Source: Ruminococcus sp.
GTDB taxonomy: Bacteria > Bacillota > Clostridia > Oscillospirales > Ruminococcaceae
Direction: 5' to 3'
Assembly: GCF_019423705.1 (NCBI RefSeq)
Contig: NZ_JAHZAX010000005.1
Coordinates: 91,320-155,319 of the forward strand
DNA: 64,000 nt
The position numbers were made by a program, and so were the translations under genes. Shown here one piece after another: positions 60,857-64,000 of the stretch; the first letter of the stretch is position 1; every line of letters starts with the position of its first letter. Under the pieces are notes generated by a model that did not search any database, had not been told where the DNA came from, and worked only from the letters and a program-made list of their open reading frames with translations.

Positions 60857-63115
60857 GTGATTATCAAAATTAAAAAGCGTGACGGTCGAACTGTAACATT
60901 TAATATAGAGAAGATTGCTAATGCTATCTATAAAGCTGCCGAGTCGGTGGGCAAGGATAACTATGAGGAGGCGCTGGAGCTTTCGGGCAAGGTTGTTGAT
61001 ATGCTTATGGCGAAAAATCTTGCGCTGCCTACTGTTGAGGAGATACAGGACTGCGTTGAGCGTGTGCTCATCGAGGAGGGTATGGCGGACACCGCTAAGA
61101 GTTATATTCTTTACCGCTCCAACAGGACTAGGGCGAGAGATATGAACACACGCCTTATGAAGGTCTATGAGGACTTGACCTTCCAATCGGCGAAGGATAA
61201 TGACCTCAAGCGTGAGAACGCCAATATCGACGGCGACACGGCAATGGGCACAATGCTCAAGTACGGCTCCGTGGGTGCTAAGGAGTTCAACGAAATGTAC
61301 GTTCTTGCGCCTGAACATTCCAAGGCGCACCAAGAGGGCGATATCCATATCCACGATCTGGATTTCTACACGCTGACCACCACCTGCACACAGATCGACC
61401 TTACAAAGCTTTTTGATAAGGGCTTTTCCACGGGTCACGGCTATCTCAGAACGCCTAATGAGATCTTGAGCTATTCGGCACTTGCCTGCATTGCTATACA
61501 GTCAAATCAGAATGACCAGCACGGCGGACAGTCTATCCCTAAGTTCGATTACGATATGGCTGAGGGCGTGAAAAAAACTTTCAAGCACCGTTATCGTGAC
61601 AATATCGGCAGGGGTCTTGCGCTGTTGGCGGACGTTGCCGACGCTCAGAGCGTTGCGAAAAAGGTAACGGAAATGCTGGACGAGCAGGGTCTTGTGGCGA
61701 CCCTTTCCAATGATAATGGCTATCAAGAGGCGGAAGCGCAATTTCTTGTGAACTTTGCCGAGCCGAGAGTTGTTAAGAAGATTCAGAGCTTTGCATATAA
61801 AAATGCGCTTAAAGAGACTGATAAGGCAACCTATCAAGCTATGGAAGCCCTTATCCACAACCTTAATACGATGAATTCAAGAGCTGGTGCTCAGACGCCT
61901 TTCAGCTCTATAAATTATGGTACTGACACCTCTATCGAGGGCAGACTTGTTATCAAGAATATCCTGCTGGCGGAAGAGGCCGGTCTTGGTAACGGCGAAA
62001 CGCCTATTTTCCCGATACATATTTTCAAGGTCAAAGAGGGCGTGAATTTTAACCCTACCGACCCGAACTATGATCTTTTCAAGCTTGCCTGCCGTGTTTC
62101 AGCAAAGCGTCTTTTCCCGAACTTTTCGTTTATTGACGCACCATTCAATTTGCAATACTATAAGCCGGGTGAGCCGGATACTGAGATCGCTTATATGGGC
62201 TGCCGCACAAGAGTTATCGGCAATGCTTATGACCCGACCCGTGAGATCGTGACGGGCAGAGGCAATCTTTCATTTACGACGATAAATCTGCCACGTCTTG
62301 GCATTAAGGCTCAGCGTAATATCGGCGCATTTTTCGACAGCCTTGACGAACTTATGGATCTCTGTATAGACCAGCTTATGCACAGATTTAAGATACAATG
62401 CTCAAAGAAGGTGAGAAATTATCCTTTCCTTATGGGGCAGGGCATATGGCTTGATTCTGAAAAGCTCACCGCTGATGATACTCTTGAGGAAGTGCTCAAG
62501 CACGGCACGCTGTCGGTGGGATTTATCGGCTTGGCTGAGTGTCTTGTGGCGCTGACTGGCAAACATCACGGCGAGTCGGAAGAAGCAAGAGACCTTGGAC
62601 TTGAGATAATCACACGAATGAGAGATCGTATGGACGAGGAAACAAAGCGCACAGGGCTTAATTTCTCTCTCCTTGCAACACCTGCCGAGGGACTTTCGGG
62701 CAGATTTGTGCGAATGGATAAGGAACGTTTCGGCGAGATAACAGGCGTGACGGACAGGGAATATTATACCAACTCTTTCCACGTTCCTGTTTATTATCCG
62801 ATAACAGCCTTTGAAAAGCTCAAGATAGAAGCGCCTTATCACGCCTTGACAAATGCAGGCCATATAAGCTATATTGAGCTTGACGGCGACCCGCTGAACA
62901 ATCTTTCGGCATTTGAAAAGGTCGTAAGATATATGAAAGAGGTGGGCATAGGCTACGGCTCTATAAATCATCCTGTTGACCGTGACCCTGTTTGCGGATA
63001 CACAGGCATTATCGGCGACAAGTGCCCTAAGTGCGGACGTTCTGAGGCGGAGCACAGCAAGGTCATTCACGAAAGGATACCTCGTGCAAAGGTCTCCTGC
63101 GAGGGCGACAGGTAA
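60857..63115 (+). CDS. nrdD: Anaerobic ribonucleoside-triphosphate reductase
   Basis: Glycyl-radical enzyme that makes deoxynucleotides without oxygen. 752 residues. An N-terminal ATP-cone (residues about 1-90, KKRDGRTVTFNIEKIANAIYKA-like start) senses ATP/dATP. The radical Gly is in VCGYTG near the C-terminus, followed by the zinc Cys pair CPKCGR. Start GTG 60857, with CGGAGG before it. Next gene begins 3 bases after the stop. Regulated probably by NrdR. Confidence 0.97.
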   Translation: MIIKIKKRDGRTVTFNIEKIANAIYKAAESVGKDNYEEALELSGKVVDMLMAKNLALPTVEEIQDCVERVLIEEGMADTAKSYILYRSNRTRARDMNTRLMKVYEDLTFQSAKDNDLKRENANIDGDTAMGTMLKYGSVGAKEFNEMYVLAPEHSKAHQEGDIHIHDLDFYTLTTTCTQIDLTKLFDKGFSTGHGYLRTPNEILSYSALACIAIQSNQNDQHGGQSIPKFDYDMAEGVKKTFKHRYRDNIGRGLALLADVADAQSVAKKVTEMLDEQGLVATLSNDNGYQEAEAQFLVNFAEPRVVKKIQSFAYKNALKETDKATYQAMEALIHNLNTMNSRAGAQTPFSSINYGTDTSIEGRLVIKNILLAEEAGLGNGETPIFPIHIFKVKEGVNFNPTDPNYDLFKLACRVSAKRLFPNFSFIDAPFNLQYYKPGEPDTEIAYMGCRTRVIGNAYDPTREIVTGRGNLSFTTINLPRLGIKAQRNIGAFFDSLDELMDLCIDQLMHRFKIQCSKKVRNYPFLMGQGIWLDSEKLTADDTLEEVLKHGTLSVGFIGLAECLVALTGKHHGESEEARDLGLEIITRMRDRMDEETKRTGLNFSLLATPAEGLSGRFVRMDKERFGEITGVTDREYYTNSFHVPVYYPITAFEKLKIEAPYHALTNAGHISYIELDGDPLNNLSAFEKVVRYMKEVGIGYGSINHPVDRDPVCGYTGIIGDKCPKCGRSEAEHSKVIHERIPRAKVSCEGDR

Positions 63116-63118
63116 GCT

Positions 63119-63634
63119 ATGAAACTTCGTATCGCAGGAACTGTGGGGGAGTCTATCGTTGACGGGTCGGGCTTTAGGTACACCATATTCACCCAAGGCT
63201 GTCCTCACGGCTGTGAAGGCTGTCACAATCCTCAGACCCACGATTTTAACGGCGGTATGATCGTTGACACCGACCAGCTTTACAGCGAGATAATAAAAGA
63301 CCCCCTTCTTGACGGCGTGACTTTCAGCGGCGGCGAACCTTTTTGTCAATGCAAGCCGCTGGCGGAGCTTGCCCGAAAGGTGAAAGCATTTGAGGGCTTT
63401 CCGCTGAATATCATTTCTTTCACGGGTTATACTTTTGAATATCTGACAGCAAATGCCAACGCTGAAAACGGCTATATGGAGCTTCTCAAAGAACTTGACT
63501 ATCTTGTTGATGGGCGGTTCATACTGGCGCAGAGGAGCCTTGAACTGAAATTTATGGGCAGCAAAAATCAGCGCTTCATTGACGTTCAGCGGTCGCTAAA
63601 AGAGGGCAGAGCGGTGGCTATCACACCATATTAA
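63119..63634 (+). CDS. nrdG: Anaerobic ribonucleotide reductase-activating protein
   Basis: Radical SAM enzyme that creates the glycyl radical on NrdD. 171 residues. The 4Fe-4S motif is QGCPHGCEGCHNP (CxxxCxxC), followed by GVTFSGGEPF, the SAM-binding GGE motif. It is directly downstream of nrdD and ends at a terminator. Confidence 0.97.
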   Translation: MKLRIAGTVGESIVDGSGFRYTIFTQGCPHGCEGCHNPQTHDFNGGMIVDTDQLYSEIIKDPLLDGVTFSGGEPFCQCKPLAELARKVKAFEGFPLNIISFTGYTFEYLTANANAENGYMELLKELDYLVDGRFILAQRSLELKFMGSKNQRFIDVQRSLKEGRAVAITPY

Positions 63635-63644
63635 TAGAAAACAA

Positions 63645-63678
63645 AAAAGCGAGCTTCGATCTTACGAAACTCGCTTTT
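63645..63678. terminator. Terminator of nrdDG and of the convergent gene
   Basis: AAAAGCGAG(C)TTCG pairs with CGAA(A)CTCGCTTTT; AT-rich flanks on both strands, located between convergent genes. Confidence 0.85.
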
Positions 63679-63699
63679 AATATTTATTGCTATTGCTTT

Positions 63700-63996
63700 T
63701 TAATTGCCCAGCAGCTCAAACACGCTCTCGTCGCCGTAAACGCGCTCAGCCTCTTGGCTTATAGTCGTGTCAGCGTCGTCGGATTCTATGAAAACAGGGT
63801 TTTCAAGCTTCAACTTCGGGCTGTCGGTCTTAGCTTTTGTGACTGTCTGCTCGCTCTTGATATCGCTGCCATTGACATTGTTGTCGCTCTTTTCAACCTC
63901 TGCCGCAACCCCCGAAAGCGAGGTGCAGCCGACTATTGCTGCGGCGATAACAAGGTATTTTATGGTATGTATCATACGTCTATTTTGTCTTTCCAT
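63700..63996 (-). CDS. Putative small lipoprotein, start uncertain
   Basis: A 98-residue protein if the ATG at 63996 is used, 91 from the ATG at 63975. The hydrophobic N-terminus (KYLVIAAAIVGCTSLSG) with IVGC fits a lipobox, so Cys may be lipid-modified. The mature part is Lys/Asp/Ser-rich and without motifs. The gene is 4 bases from the window edge and its ribosome site would be outside, so the start may even lie further upstream. Confidence 0.6.
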   Translation of the reverse strand: MERQNRRMIHTIKYLVIAAAIVGCTSLSGVAAEVEKSDNNVNGSDIKSEQTVTKAKTDSPKLKLENPVFIESDDADTTISQEAERVYGDESVFELLGN

Positions 63997-64000
63997 AATA

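Overview
The window looks like chromosomal DNA of an anaerobic, moderately low-GC Firmicute, most likely a Ruminococcus-type member of the Oscillospiraceae. Supporting signs are AGGAGG ribosome sites with frequent GTG/TTG starts, housekeeping promoters that almost all have an exact 17-bp spacer, several anaerobic and radical-SAM genes (nrdDG, hemZ, the TIGR03960/TIGR03936 pair), rplS-lepB-rbgA-rnhB-yraN synteny and a tig-clpP-clpX operon. The taxon is inferred from gene content, not proven. I saw no tRNA, rRNA or CRISPR array.

Layout. 1-11114: an AT-rich surface locus with the 3' part of a giant GLUG-like beta-repeat protein (cut by the window edge) and two small proteins, each with one N-terminal membrane or signal segment. 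11118-15407: a minus-strand block with a TSCPD protein, malic enzyme, PHP phosphoesterase, RluA-type pseudouridine synthase and an ankyrin-like protein, punctuated by short palindromic repeats. 15462-24037: uvrB, a flavin-binding protein, uvrA, an M50 protease and two radical-SAM-associated genes. 24044-27860: a structured leader, rplS, two tandem signal peptidases, rbgA, rnhB, yraN. 27942-33834: thrC, a hidden DUF1540 gene, a phosphoesterase, then tig-clpP-clpX. 33841-41237: yoaK-like and metA, a candidate small RNA, glyA, a small unknown gene, rarA, an S1-domain protein and an FN3/SleB-like secreted protein. A perfect parS-like palindrome lies at 41268-41283. 41339-49323: recJ, rel, an MBL hydrolase, hemZ and rlmCD.

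49324-53261 is an AT-rich accessory island: a GNAT acetyltransferase, a broken methyltransferase tail, a 497-residue protein I do not recognise, a truncated McrC-like gene without its McrB partner, and a frameshifted histidine-kinase remnant. From 53285 the core chromosome resumes: SPFH and NfeD membrane proteins, a MATE efflux pump with its MarR regulator and a palindromic operator, two paired membrane-anchored proteins, asnB with a hairpin mobile element between its promoter and its start, a small membrane protein, and the nrdD-nrdG operon behind two NrdR-like boxes.

The most unusual items are the giant surface-protein locus, the candidate autonomous RNA between metA and glyA, the hairpin element that would form the asnB mRNA leader, the switch-like leader of rplS, the parS site and the decayed defence island.
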